Shown: positions 1-7,161 of the stretch, piece by piece
Numbering within the stretch: position 1 is the stretch's first letter
How the letters are laid out: each line of letters begins with the position of its first letter
Assembly (NCBI GenBank): GCA_041746415.1
Contig: JBGTHB010000079.1
Coordinates: forward strand, 1 to 8,292
Direction: 5' to 3'
DNA from: JBGTHB01 sp041746415
GTDB taxonomy: Bacteria; Pseudomonadota; Gammaproteobacteria; Coxiellales; Coxiellaceae
DNA: 8,292 nucleotides
The notes under the pieces: generated by a model
The model's database searches: none
Told to the model about the DNA's origin: nothing
What the model saw: only the letters and a program-made list of their open reading frames with translations
Program-made: the position numbers and the translations under genes

Positions 1-752
1 CCGTTGGCATTACTCATTAATGAAAAAGTAAATGTTGAACTGTCCGCATCACTCACGGTTATATTCGCTACCACCGTTCCATTCGCGGCGTTTTCATTAA
101 CGGACGCCTTATCTAACTCCAACCCAGTCGGTTTCGCGTTACGCACTACACTGACACTATCACTGCTATCACTAACATTTCGGATCACGTATTTGTAAAT
201 TGAACCGAGTGATAAATGAGGATGATTATAGTGTAGTGAATCCACTAAATGATTGAGTTGTGAATAAGATAAATCGAGACCGCCAAATTTTGCCAACAAT
301 GCACGACCTGCATTCGAATGATGAGATAAAAACCGCAGTAAAGACAGTTGCGACAAATGGTCATTGCCATCCTCATGCAAAGTGTGAATCACGTCCTCGG
401 CCACAGACCTATCTGCGACAGTGTAAGAAGGACTAACTGACTGTTGCACAGTCATTTGAATCTGCTGTGTAATTATTGCGTGGATTGGATTTAACGCGGG
501 TAAAACATCCAATGCACTATTTTCTACATCAGGCGAAGATTGCTCATTTATTTTTAAATCAGCAGTAACCGCTTCTGACACGGCTTTTTCCGCAAGCACA
601 TCAGGCGAAGGCGCAGCATCATCAGACTGGGAAAGAATCGTGTTTTGAATAAGTATTTTATATGGCTGAAGTGTACCTTCAGCATCTTCAGCCACACTAC
701 CCACAACCTCAGTCACTTTTGGCTGAGATTTAAAATCATTATTATCTGGCAT
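1..752 (-). CDS. N-terminal part of a large cadherin-repeat adhesin (incomplete at left edge)
   Basis: This reading frame is open without a stop from an ATG at 752-750 to the left edge, giving 250 codons of a longer protein. The start is set by a strong GGAGG Shine-Dalgarno (757-761 on the minus strand) four bases upstream. There is no signal peptide or membrane segment; the first 110 residues are acidic and Ser/Asp/Ala-rich (VVGSVAEDAEG at 17-27, DDAAPSPDV at 44-52). Residues 130-190 form a more compact region that I do not recognise. From about residue 206 the sequence (AKPTGLELDKASVNEN, GTVVANITVSDAD, then FTFSL) fits the first half of a bacterial cadherin-like repeat, with the acidic NEN and DAD calcium-ligand type motifs. 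Large repeat proteins without a Sec signal are commonly exported by type I secretion and act in surface adhesion or biofilm. That role is inferred; the C-terminus, where RTX repeats and the secretion signal would lie, is outside the window. No secretion genes are visible nearby. Confidence 0.72.
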   Translation of the reverse strand, partial: MPDNNDFKSQPKVTEVVGSVAEDAEGTLQPYKILIQNTILSQSDDAAPSPDVLAEKAVSEAVTADLKINEQSSPDVENSALDVLPALNPIHAIITQQIQMTVQQSVSPSYTVADRSVAEDVIHTLHEDGNDHLSQLSLLRFLSHHSNAGRALLAKFGGLDLSYSQLNHLVDSLHYNHPHLSLGSIYKYVIRNVSDSSDSVSVVRNAKPTGLELDKASVNENAANGTVVANITVSDADSSTFTFSLMSNAN

Positions 753-809
753 AAAACCTCCAACGAAACCTTTGAAGGAAAATCCGTATGCTTCAATACA
801 AATATAGTA

Positions 810-831
810 CATGCACAGAGCATACACAGAG
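810..831. repeat. Two tandem copies of an imperfect 11-base unit upstream of the adhesin
   Basis: On the minus strand the units read CTCTGTGTATG and CTCTGTGCATG, directly adjacent with one mismatch. They lie about 60-80 bases upstream of the adhesin start, in the 193-base spacer between queF and the adhesin gene. A tandem pair spaced one helical turn apart could be a binding site for an activator or repressor, but this is inference. I could not pick a convincing -35/-10 pair in this spacer, nor a clear terminator for queF, so read-through from the upstream operon is possible. Confidence 0.4.
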
Positions 832-945
832 TCATAAATCAAGGGGTTAACTTGTTTTGTAACTGATTGATTCTTTGTTCACGAATGATACTTGCGGAAT
901 TTACATTAATCGCACACCACTGCCTGCGTGTTTAAATTTTTCACT

Positions 946-1791
946 TTACTGTCTTAACAAGCGAAAATTTATTTTTTTAAAATCCACAGCTGTTGTCGAA
1001 CGATACGGGTTGATATCAATACCACCTCGACGTGTATAGCGGGCATAAACCGTTAACTGCTCGGGTTTGCATTGCTGCAAAATATCCACAAATATTCTTT
1101 CCACACACTGCTCATGAAATTCATTGTGATTACGAAACGACACCAAATATTGCAGCAAACCTTCACGAATAATTTTATTGCCCTTATACGCAATTTGCAC
1201 ACTGCCCCAATCCGGTTGGTTGGTGACTAAACAATTGGACTTGAGCAAATTAGAATAAAGCACTTCTGTAACGGATTCCGCTGTCGTTGCAAGAAAATGG
1301 GAATCCACTGTGTATACCGAGCATTCAATATCAATGTCGTCAAGGCACTCGCCATTGAATTCATTTTGCATAACCGATGGTTGTGAATTTCTCAATGGCT
1401 TAATTATAACAGTGACTTCAAATTCAATAATTTTTTCTAAATCATTTTTAATGATTTTTTCAACCTCAACAGCTGACTTAAATTTTGTGTTATTAAATGA
1501 ATTAAAGTAGAGTTTTAATGATTTTGATTCGACAATATATGGCGACTTGCAGTCATAATAAATTTCGGCTGTAGCCACCACCGGCTTACCTTTTTCGTTC
1601 AACCAAGAAACTTCATAATGATTCCAGCAATCAAAACCTAAAAATGGCAGTGCATCTGGATCAATGCCAATTTCTTGGCGCTTAGCCGCACGCGCAATGG
1701 GATACAATAAATCTGGGTTATAAGTGAAACAGTATGCCGTTTCTTTACCCAGCGCTAAACCCGTAGACTGATGTTGATGTTTTTTTAACAT
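946..1791 (-). CDS. queF: NADPH-dependent 7-cyano-7-deazaguanine reductase QueF
   Basis: QueF reduces the nitrile of preQ0 to the amine preQ1, the step before transfer into tRNA by Tgt in queuosine synthesis; it is cytoplasmic. The 281-residue product aligns along its length with E. coli QueF (282 residues), the two-module tunnelling-fold type. The QueF motif ESKSLKLYFNSFN begins at residue 88. The C-terminal module has LLKSNCL with the nucleophile Cys187, general acid Asp194 (QPDWG), and His226-Glu227 in NEFHEQCVERI. All are offset by three from E. coli Cys190, Asp197, His229 and Glu230. The protein ends ...RLLRQ, like the family. I chose the ATG at 1791 because MLKKHQHQSTGLALGK matches the family's N-terminal length; an in-frame TTG at 1806 would add five residues. 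The gene follows kup by 48 bases on the same strand, so it is probably cotranscribed. All catalytic residues are present. Confidence 0.96.
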   Translation of the reverse strand: MLKKHQHQSTGLALGKETAYCFTYNPDLLYPIARAAKRQEIGIDPDALPFLGFDCWNHYEVSWLNEKGKPVVATAEIYYDCKSPYIVESKSLKLYFNSFNNTKFKSAVEVEKIIKNDLEKIIEFEVTVIIKPLRNSQPSVMQNEFNGECLDDIDIECSVYTVDSHFLATTAESVTEVLYSNLLKSNCLVTNQPDWGSVQIAYKGNKIIREGLLQYLVSFRNHNEFHEQCVERIFVDILQQCKPEQLTVYARYTRRGGIDINPYRSTTAVDFKKINFRLLRQ

Positions 1792-1839
1792 AAAGCATTC
1801 ATCCAATTTTTTAGCGCTATTAATTTAAATAGCCAATTA

Positions 1840-3729
1840 TTAAATAACACAATACGTGCCTATCGCCATGGTGCGATCAAAAGGAAGCTGATAGAACTCG
1901 ATGTTAATATTGGCCGAGTAGTTTCTGGTTAAAAAACAAAATAATTTTTCTTGCCAAAAAAACCACAATGTTTTTTTCTGTCGCGATGCCACAATATTTG
2001 GCACTTCAATTAAATACGTAGCCTTTTCAATATCCACCGCAAAAGGGAGAATTTTTTTCTTATTCGCCACCGCTAACGCCTGCGGAATAGAAATAAAGTC
2101 CATAAAACCATACACCAAAGTGAGCTGACAAATATTTTTATCCAAACAGTTAGCCTCGAATCGGTCCTCATAGTGTACATAAGGCACATTTTCGACACGA
2201 TAATTTACGATTAAAATATGTTCTGGCAAGGTTCGATTTATTTTCAAAAATTGCAAAAAACTACCCCCGCTTTTGTCATACACATCAGTGATAAAAATGG
2301 CGGTTAGATCAGGTAATTTATTTAAACTTTTATAATGCAGCTGATTTAGGATTTTGGAAAACTCTTCTTTCTTGGTGTAGTGCACATCACGTAAATAATA
2401 CATGCCCTTGTTCCAGGTATACATGATAAAGGCACAGATGAGAGCAAACACAATTGGCACCCAACCCCCCATCATTATTTTTTGCAAATTGGCGCCCAAA
2501 AACATCAAATCAATAAAAATAAAAACGGAAAAAAGCATCAACATTAAAAATTTATTCCATTGCCAAATGCGATACGCCGCAAAAGCCACCATCACCGTAA
2601 CTAATACCATATCGCTGTTAACCGCAATACCATACGCGTGCGTCAGCGCCGTTGTGGTTTTAAAGGTGAGTACCAACAACAATGTGCCGAGTGCTAAAAT
2701 AAAATTCATTTGTGGTATGTAAATCTGGCCTTTTTTCGATTCTGAAGTTTGCACAATTGGCAACTGCGGATACAAACCGAGCAACACGGCTTGTTTGGTC
2801 AATGAAAATGTAGCTGAAATCACAGCCTGTGAAGCGATAATGGTTGCTGCAGTGGCAATAACAAGTAATGGAATGGCAAACCAACCCGGCGCCAACAGAT
2901 AAAACGGATTAATAATGGCAGCAGGATGAGCTAACAAATAAGCGGATTGCCCAAAGTAATTCAATAGTAATCCAGGAAGCGCGATTAAAAACCAACCCCA
3001 TCGAATGGATGCCTTACCAAAATGTCCTAGATCAGCATAGAGCGCTTCACCACCTGTCACCACAAGAAAAACACCACCTAATAAAAAATAACCACGCCAA
3101 CCATTGGTATGCATAAACTCGTAGGCGTAATAAGGGTTGATGGCTTTTAACACGGCAGGATTATGATAAATTGGCGCTATCCCTAAAATGCCTAACGTCA
3201 CAAACCAAATGAAAATAACAGGACCAAAAATAAATCCAATTTTAGCCGTACCACGTGATTGAAAAGAAAAAAGTAACACTAAAATCACACAAGCAACAGG
3301 CAAAATCCAGTGGGTCATGATGGGTGCGACAACCTTCAATCCCTCAACCGCACTCACGACAGAAATAGCCGGCGTTAACATGCCATCGCCCAACATCAAG
3401 CCTGCACCAAAGATACCAATTAAAAAAAACAGTTTCATGCCACGACCACCAGTCGAGCGTTTGAGCCGTGCCAATAACGCTAAAATTCCTCCCTCCCCTT
3501 CGTTATCCGCACGCAATACCACACAGAGGTATTTAATTGAAATGACCAAAATCAAAGCCCAAAAAATTAACGATAGCACGCCGAAAACATCCACTCGATT
3601 AATCGGCAAACCACCCAGCGACTCGCGTATGGCATATAAAGGGCTCGTGCCAATATCACCATACACCACACCTAAAGCAGCGAGTGAAAGTGAAAATAAA
3701 CTCTGTTTTGCTAGTGCATCCGTTTTCAT
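1840..3729 (-). CDS. kup: Low-affinity potassium uptake protein Kup (KUP/HAK/KT family)
   Basis: Kup brings potassium into the cell by proton symport across the inner membrane. The product is 629 residues, close to E. coli Kup (622), with a hydrophobic N-terminal portion of about 12 membrane segments (residues 10-440) and a cytoplasmic C-terminal domain (about 445-629). Family motifs in order: LGVVYGDIGTSPLYA (about 19-33), LRADNEGEGG (72-81), GDGMLTPAISVVSAVEGL (114-131), GGEALYADLGHFG (226-238) and IASQAVISATFSLTKQA (298-314). The end (LPFDRTMAIGTYCVI) resembles the family's usual terminus. A GTG at 3732 lies directly before the chosen ATG; AAGGAAGG at 3737-3744 can serve either, with seven bases to the ATG. 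It sits 42 bases after the TerC-family gene and 48 bases before queF. No frameshift or missing core motif is seen. Confidence 0.96.
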   Translation of the reverse strand: MKTDALAKQSLFSLSLAALGVVYGDIGTSPLYAIRESLGGLPINRVDVFGVLSLIFWALILVISIKYLCVVLRADNEGEGGILALLARLKRSTGGRGMKLFFLIGIFGAGLMLGDGMLTPAISVVSAVEGLKVVAPIMTHWILPVACVILVLLFSFQSRGTAKIGFIFGPVIFIWFVTLGILGIAPIYHNPAVLKAINPYYAYEFMHTNGWRGYFLLGGVFLVVTGGEALYADLGHFGKASIRWGWFLIALPGLLLNYFGQSAYLLAHPAAIINPFYLLAPGWFAIPLLVIATAATIIASQAVISATFSLTKQAVLLGLYPQLPIVQTSESKKGQIYIPQMNFILALGTLLLVLTFKTTTALTHAYGIAVNSDMVLVTVMVAFAAYRIWQWNKFLMLMLFSVFIFIDLMFLGANLQKIMMGGWVPIVFALICAFIMYTWNKGMYYLRDVHYTKKEEFSKILNQLHYKSLNKLPDLTAIFITDVYDKSGGSFLQFLKINRTLPEHILIVNYRVENVPYVHYEDRFEANCLDKNICQLTLVYGFMDFISIPQALAVANKKKILPFAVDIEKATYLIEVPNIVASRQKKTLWFFWQEKLFCFLTRNYSANINIEFYQLPFDRTMAIGTYCVI

Positions 3730-3771
3730 CACAGCGCCTTCCTTAAAAAATCAAAAGAGTAAATTAAGTCG

Positions 3772-4473
3772 CTATTTAATTTTTTTTCGACGAAGAAAAT
3801 TTAACGACTCCACGGTTAGTGAAAAACCCATAGCGAAATAGATATACCCTCTTGGGATATGGTAGCCAAAAGCATCGGCAACCAAAACCATCCCAATCAA
3901 AATAAGAAAACTCAGTGCTAACATTCTAATACTCGGGTGTTTTTGAATGAAATAACTCAGTGGTTCGCTGGCAAAAATCATAACTAATATAGCAACGGTG
4001 ATCGCACTTGCCATTAACCAAAAATAAGGCGTTAACCCAATGGCCGTTAATACACTGTCTAGGGAAAACACCACATCCAGTAAAGCGATTTGGGTGACTA
4101 TCCAGGCAAAGCGATTGTTAAACGCTTTGGTTATCCTGCTTGGCGCACTCACTTCAAACTCACTGTGTATTTCTTGGGTGGCCTTGGCTAATAAAAATAA
4201 TCCGCCAATAAATAAAAATAAATCACGTCCAGAAACACTCAACCCAAATACCGCAAACAAAGGCTGAGTTAATTTAGCTAACCACACGGCACAAGCCAAC
4301 AACAGCAAACGTGTTATCCAGGCTAACGTTAAACCAATTCGGCGTGCTTTCTTTTGCTGATGCTGAGGCAGTTTTTGGGAAATAATGGAAATAAAAACCA
4401 AATTATCAATACCAAGAATAATTTCCAATATGGTTAAAGTTAAAAAACTGACTAATAACTCTGTCACACCCAT
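3772..4473 (-). CDS. TerC-family integral membrane protein (YgdQ-like)
   Basis: A 233-residue membrane protein of the TerC family, similar in length and sequence to E. coli YgdQ (about 237). It has about seven hydrophobic segments (roughly 7-29, 45-66, 72-98, 121-140, 150-170, 183-201 and 207-226). The two acidic family motifs lie inside the membrane: LEIILGIDN at 16-24 (Glu17, Asp23) and LLDVVFSLDSV at 131-141 (Asp133, Asp139). The conserved KKARRIGL follows at 41-48. TerC relatives are named for tellurite resistance, and several export manganese or help metallate exported proteins. For the YgdQ branch the substrate is not firmly known, so the metal role is only a family-level inference. The ATG at 4473 is preceded by AAGG with nine bases of spacing. 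It is probably the first gene of the unit with kup and queF. I looked for a yybP-ykoY manganese riboswitch upstream and did not see its conserved core. Confidence 0.9.
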   Translation of the reverse strand: MGVTELLVSFLTLTILEIILGIDNLVFISIISQKLPQHQQKKARRIGLTLAWITRLLLLACAVWLAKLTQPLFAVFGLSVSGRDLFLFIGGLFLLAKATQEIHSEFEVSAPSRITKAFNNRFAWIVTQIALLDVVFSLDSVLTAIGLTPYFWLMASAITVAILVMIFASEPLSYFIQKHPSIRMLALSFLILIGMVLVADAFGYHIPRGYIYFAMGFSLTVESLNFLRRKKIK

Positions 4474-4779
4474 CGTAAAATACCTTGTTTGCTTTTATCA
4501 AGCTTAATATTAACAGGAGTCCGATAGTAAGAGCGAGGACAAGCTAGGTAATTTGATAACACAAAAAATGCTAACTGTTCCCCCTGCTAAAATTGCATTA
4601 GCTTCTTCGTCAAAAATGGTCCCAACCAAATCGCTCTGCCAAAGACACGTGAGCGCCGTCTCTAAGGGTGAATGGACAAATTAAAATGACTGTGCTTAAT
4701 AATTCATTAACCTTACCAGATTAATCTGATGCGCTCACTTAAAGCTATTCAGACGGAAAAATTTTACACGAGGTACTTT
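4474..4779. promoter_or_regulatory. Divergent intergenic spacer between the TerC-family operon and the membrane protein gene
   Basis: This 306-base spacer must carry promoters for both directions. For the rightward gene the best candidate is TGGACA (4673-4678), 16 bases, CTTAAT (4695-4700), which is weak. Nearby 4570-4602 holds GCTAA (4570-4574, 4586-4590) and TTAGC (4598-4602), able to form alternative five-base-pair hairpins around a C-rich stretch. Neither looks like a terminator. I could not choose a convincing promoter for the leftward gene. No tRNA, recognised riboswitch or well-supported small gene was seen. Confidence 0.35.
4770..4773 (+). promoter_or_regulatory. Ribosome binding site that decides the start of the membrane protein gene
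   Basis: GAGG lies six bases before the ATG at 4780 (GAGGTACTTTATG). The in-frame ATG at 4729, which would add 17 residues, has no purine-rich site in front of it (the preceding bases are CCAGATTAATCTG). The downstream start is therefore preferred. Confidence 0.6.
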
Positions 4780-6657
4780 ATGGCTATAGCACAAGACGTC
4801 ATCCGAAAACACACTGAACTTAAAAATGAAATTAGAAAAAATGAAATATTTGATGGCAAATCACCCTATCACCAACAATACGTTTACCCAGGTTTTGAAG
4901 CAAACAAAAAGGGATTTTATGCTCGTGTAGTACGTAACGTTATCTCACTCCTTCCAGAAATAACTTATTTTTTATTTTTGTATCTCAGTGCACGCCAAGG
5001 AATTGAAGGATCAAGTGCCGCTCTATTTCAAAATGAATTACTCTCTTCTAGCCACGATTTCAGCACCTATCGTAACGATCATCCAGATGTTGCATTTGCA
5101 AGCGCGATCCTCGCTGGCGGCACCGCGTTTTTGGATTTTATCAATAATTTATTGTTAGTCATGGACCCTATTGTCACTATTGCACATGAAGCGCAACAAA
5201 CACGACATAGTAAAACACTCTACGAAGCTTTTTATCAACAGCAACATCCAGGCGAGTTGCCAGAAAGCAACCTTCAACCAGAAGAAAAAAAAGAGAAGCC
5301 GCTAAATTTGCCAGCGCAAATTGCTGTTTGGTCTTTGTTTATTATTCCGCCTTTTCTAATTGGCGCGGGAGGAAACTTTTCTTTTCTGGCCGCACCTGCT
5401 TCAGAATCACCATCACTGCTGCAAAGTTTCGTCGCTGATATACAAACACACTCAGCTGCCAAGTGGGGAGTTAGCAGTGCCATTTTAATCTGCAGCCTTA
5501 TCTATTATCACTTAGTGATGGAAAAAAACATTATTGCAGGTGCCAAAACCGTACGTGATTGGAAATTTTTTAATAAAAATAATCTCTGCGGCAGCATTGA
5601 CTCTCTGGTGCAACTCGTAGCAGGCTCGGTAATACGTGGCGCTGGGTTTGCTTTCATACTCGGTTTAATTTTGCTAAGTCCCAAGTTTGCTAATTTAAGC
5701 AATGACAACAAACTGTGGAGTTATTTATTTGGTTTCACCACCGCCACACTCAGCACCTTTTTAAGTCGCGTCACGTCTTCTTCGGAAAAATACATTGGCG
5801 AGCAAGATGAGTTAGATGCCATTCAAAAAACCCCACTCCAAGTAATTACTATCACTCGTCAACTGGGTACGCTTATCCCAGCCTGTGATCAAGCTAAAAA
5901 TTACTTAGCATTAGCACGTGAACGCATTAACACGGGTGAAGCAAGCTTTACGCAACGCAATTGGCATATTGTGGTAGCGAGCACCTATGCTGTTGCTTTT
6001 GGTGTAATGCTAGCGTTAGAACTGGATGCACGAGTTGCGGCACTCGGCAAAGGACCAAGTGATCATTTTAGTTATGGCAATATGTTGGGTATTGTCACCG
6101 GTGTGGTGTTACTTATCGCTAAAAGTTGCCAAGGTAAAAAGTCCTACGAAACGCGTCTGGCGCGCGCGATTTATCATGAACATCAGTACTTTTCATTGTT
6201 ACAGCAGTGCGAAACTCAATTTCCATCTATTAATGATGCTGAAAATCCACAACAACTTAATAAAGAAAAATGCGATGCGTACGATGTATTACGCCAACAA
6301 TGCGAACACCATCGCAACTTAGCGCTAACACTGGGTTCAACACGTGTAGAAGCGGCACACTCATCTGCTGCTGCCGTTGTTATTAATAGTGCCGCTATCG
6401 CAGCTCGCTATTGTGCCAGCGTATTATTTGGCACCAGTTTTTTAACCACACTTATTCCCGGTTTACAACCAAACGCCGCTGCCGCATTTATGCTGGCCTT
6501 TGCGCTGGAATCCGCGCTCAGTGGTTTGTTATTTAATGCGCCTAAAACCCTCGAGGGCATGCAGTTTACCGCCAAGAAGTTTAAATCAATTTTTGCCAAC
6601 TGCTGTGATACAGCGCCGACGTTTGGACAAACAAGCAGTGGATATCGACGCTTGTAA
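4780..6657 (+). CDS. Unrecognised polytopic membrane protein, 625 residues
   Basis: I do not recognise this protein. Its frame is long, coding-like and complete, with stop TAA at 6655-6657. After a charged N-terminal region (1-45) I count about ten hydrophobic segments, near 50-70, 103-128, 178-203, 226-246, 275-300, 311-330, 396-416, 432-448, 528-555 and 566-586. Three long hydrophilic, helix-prone stretches interrupt them: about 132-176 (Gln/Glu/Lys-rich), 331-395 and 449-525 (Cys/Gln/His-rich, with QQCETQ and RQQCEHH). The C-terminal tail (587-625) is polar, contains a Cys pair (ANCCD) and ends GYRRL. No Walker A, kinase, protease or transporter signature is visible, and there is no cleavable signal peptide. 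It faces away from the TerC-family operon, and the pilin gene follows 77 bases later with its own promoter signals, so it is probably monocistronic. Possible roles (transporter, envelope protein, or a secreted membrane-inserting effector if the host has a type IV secretion system) are guesses. Start choice at 4780 rests on the GAGG site; 4729 is the alternative. Confidence 0.85.
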   Translation: MAIAQDVIRKHTELKNEIRKNEIFDGKSPYHQQYVYPGFEANKKGFYARVVRNVISLLPEITYFLFLYLSARQGIEGSSAALFQNELLSSSHDFSTYRNDHPDVAFASAILAGGTAFLDFINNLLLVMDPIVTIAHEAQQTRHSKTLYEAFYQQQHPGELPESNLQPEEKKEKPLNLPAQIAVWSLFIIPPFLIGAGGNFSFLAAPASESPSLLQSFVADIQTHSAAKWGVSSAILICSLIYYHLVMEKNIIAGAKTVRDWKFFNKNNLCGSIDSLVQLVAGSVIRGAGFAFILGLILLSPKFANLSNDNKLWSYLFGFTTATLSTFLSRVTSSSEKYIGEQDELDAIQKTPLQVITITRQLGTLIPACDQAKNYLALARERINTGEASFTQRNWHIVVASTYAVAFGVMLALELDARVAALGKGPSDHFSYGNMLGIVTGVVLLIAKSCQGKKSYETRLARAIYHEHQYFSLLQQCETQFPSINDAENPQQLNKEKCDAYDVLRQQCEHHRNLALTLGSTRVEAAHSSAAAVVINSAAIAARYCASVLFGTSFLTTLIPGLQPNAAAAFMLAFALESALSGLLFNAPKTLEGMQFTAKKFKSIFANCCDTAPTFGQTSSGYRRL

Positions 6658-6683
6658 GTGATTGACCAAAATTTACTCCCGTG

Positions 6684-6728
6684 TTGCGGTTGCCAGACAG
6701 TTGCTTTATAAAGACAGCAACGGCGGAG
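6684..6728 (+). promoter_or_regulatory. Candidate promoter and ribosome binding site of the pilin gene
   Basis: Two overlapping readings exist. A sigma-70-like pair is TTGCGG (6684-6689), 17 bases, TATAAA (6707-6712). A sigma-54-like element is TTGCCAG-N4-TTGCT (6690-6705), with the exact spacing of TGGCACG-N4-TTGCW and a perfect -12 half. However, the -24 half has TG in place of the usually invariant GG. A perfect palindrome CTTTATAAAG (6704-6713) is flanked by GTTGC (6700-6704) and GCAAC (6717-6721), which could pair. GGAG at 6725-6728 sits six bases before the pilin ATG. Confidence 0.4.
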
Positions 6729-6734
6729 TGAAAT

Positions 6735-7157
6735 ATGCAATGCAAACGCACTGGTTTTAGCATCATGGAATTAATGATTGTCGTTGCCATTATTGGCATT
6801 TTGGTGATGATCGCTATTCCGTCTTATCACATTTACACCAAACGCGCGCACTACACCGAAGTGGTGCACGCGGCCGCCACTTATAAATTAGGTGTGGACG
6901 AATGTTTTCAAATCACCGGTGATTTAAACAGTTGCCGCGCCGGACAAAATGGCGTGCCAACAAACGTCACATACGGCAACAATAAAACGCTGATCAAAAG
7001 CATTCAGGTCGCAGCAAGTGGCAAAATAACTATTACGCCGAATAATAAATATGGCATCACCAATCAAGACAATTATATTTTAACTCCGGCAATCGAACAA
7101 AATCGTCTGGTATGGCATACCAGCGGTAAAGCCGTAAGCGAAGGTTTCGCCAGTTAA
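6735..7157 (+). CDS. pilA: Type IV prepilin (major-pilin-like)
   Basis: This 140-residue protein has a textbook class III (type IVa) prepilin start: a seven-residue basic leader (MQCKRTG), cleavage expected between Gly7 and Phe8, then FSIMELMIVVAIIGIL with Glu at mature position 5. The prepilin peptidase (PilD) would cut and N-methylate it, leaving a mature subunit of 133 residues. The hydrophobic N-terminal helix runs to about residue 30 (IAIPSY) and continues as a soluble helix to about 53. Cys57 and Cys67 (VDECFQITGDLNSCRAG) could form a disulphide in the loop after the helix. The C-terminal end (LVWHTSGKAVSEGFAS) has no Cys, unlike many PilA proteins that close a C-terminal loop with a disulphide. 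The neighbour four bases downstream is a PilB-type ATPase, which supports a type IV pilus subunit. The symbol pilA is by position and type; it could be a pilin-like paralogue. Confidence 0.9.
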   Translation: MQCKRTGFSIMELMIVVAIIGILVMIAIPSYHIYTKRAHYTEVVHAAATYKLGVDECFQITGDLNSCRAGQNGVPTNVTYGNNKTLIKSIQVAASGKITITPNNKYGITNQDNYILTPAIEQNRLVWHTSGKAVSEGFAS

Positions 7158-7161
7158 CGTG

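Noticed and set aside
4..866. Two plus-strand open frames at 4-198 and 645-866
   Set aside because: They oppose the adhesin reading frame and its leader. The minus-strand frame has a strong GGAGG site and a cadherin-like signature, whereas these have neither.
1816..1833. Perfect six-base inverted repeat between kup and queF (GCTATT, AATAGC)
   Set aside because: It is short and AT-rich and lacks a following T run on the minus strand, so it is not supported as a terminator.
3317..3841. Open frame of 174 codons on the plus strand opposite kup and the TerC-family gene
   Set aside because: It lies antisense to well-supported family members, has no ribosome binding site or recognisable domain, and its composition is that expected of a reverse-strand shadow.
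4570..4602. Possible terminator or riboswitch hairpin in the divergent spacer
   Set aside because: Stems are only five base pairs. The minus-strand T run after it would precede the TerC-family gene, but the conserved core of the yybP-ykoY manganese riboswitch is not visible.
4729..4779. Extended start of the unrecognised membrane protein
   Set aside because: The ATG at 4729 has no Shine-Dalgarno, while the ATG at 4780 has GAGG at six bases.
6408..6799. Overlapping minus-strand open frames across the end of the membrane protein gene and the pilin start
   Set aside because: Both are antisense to strong coding sequences and show no family features.
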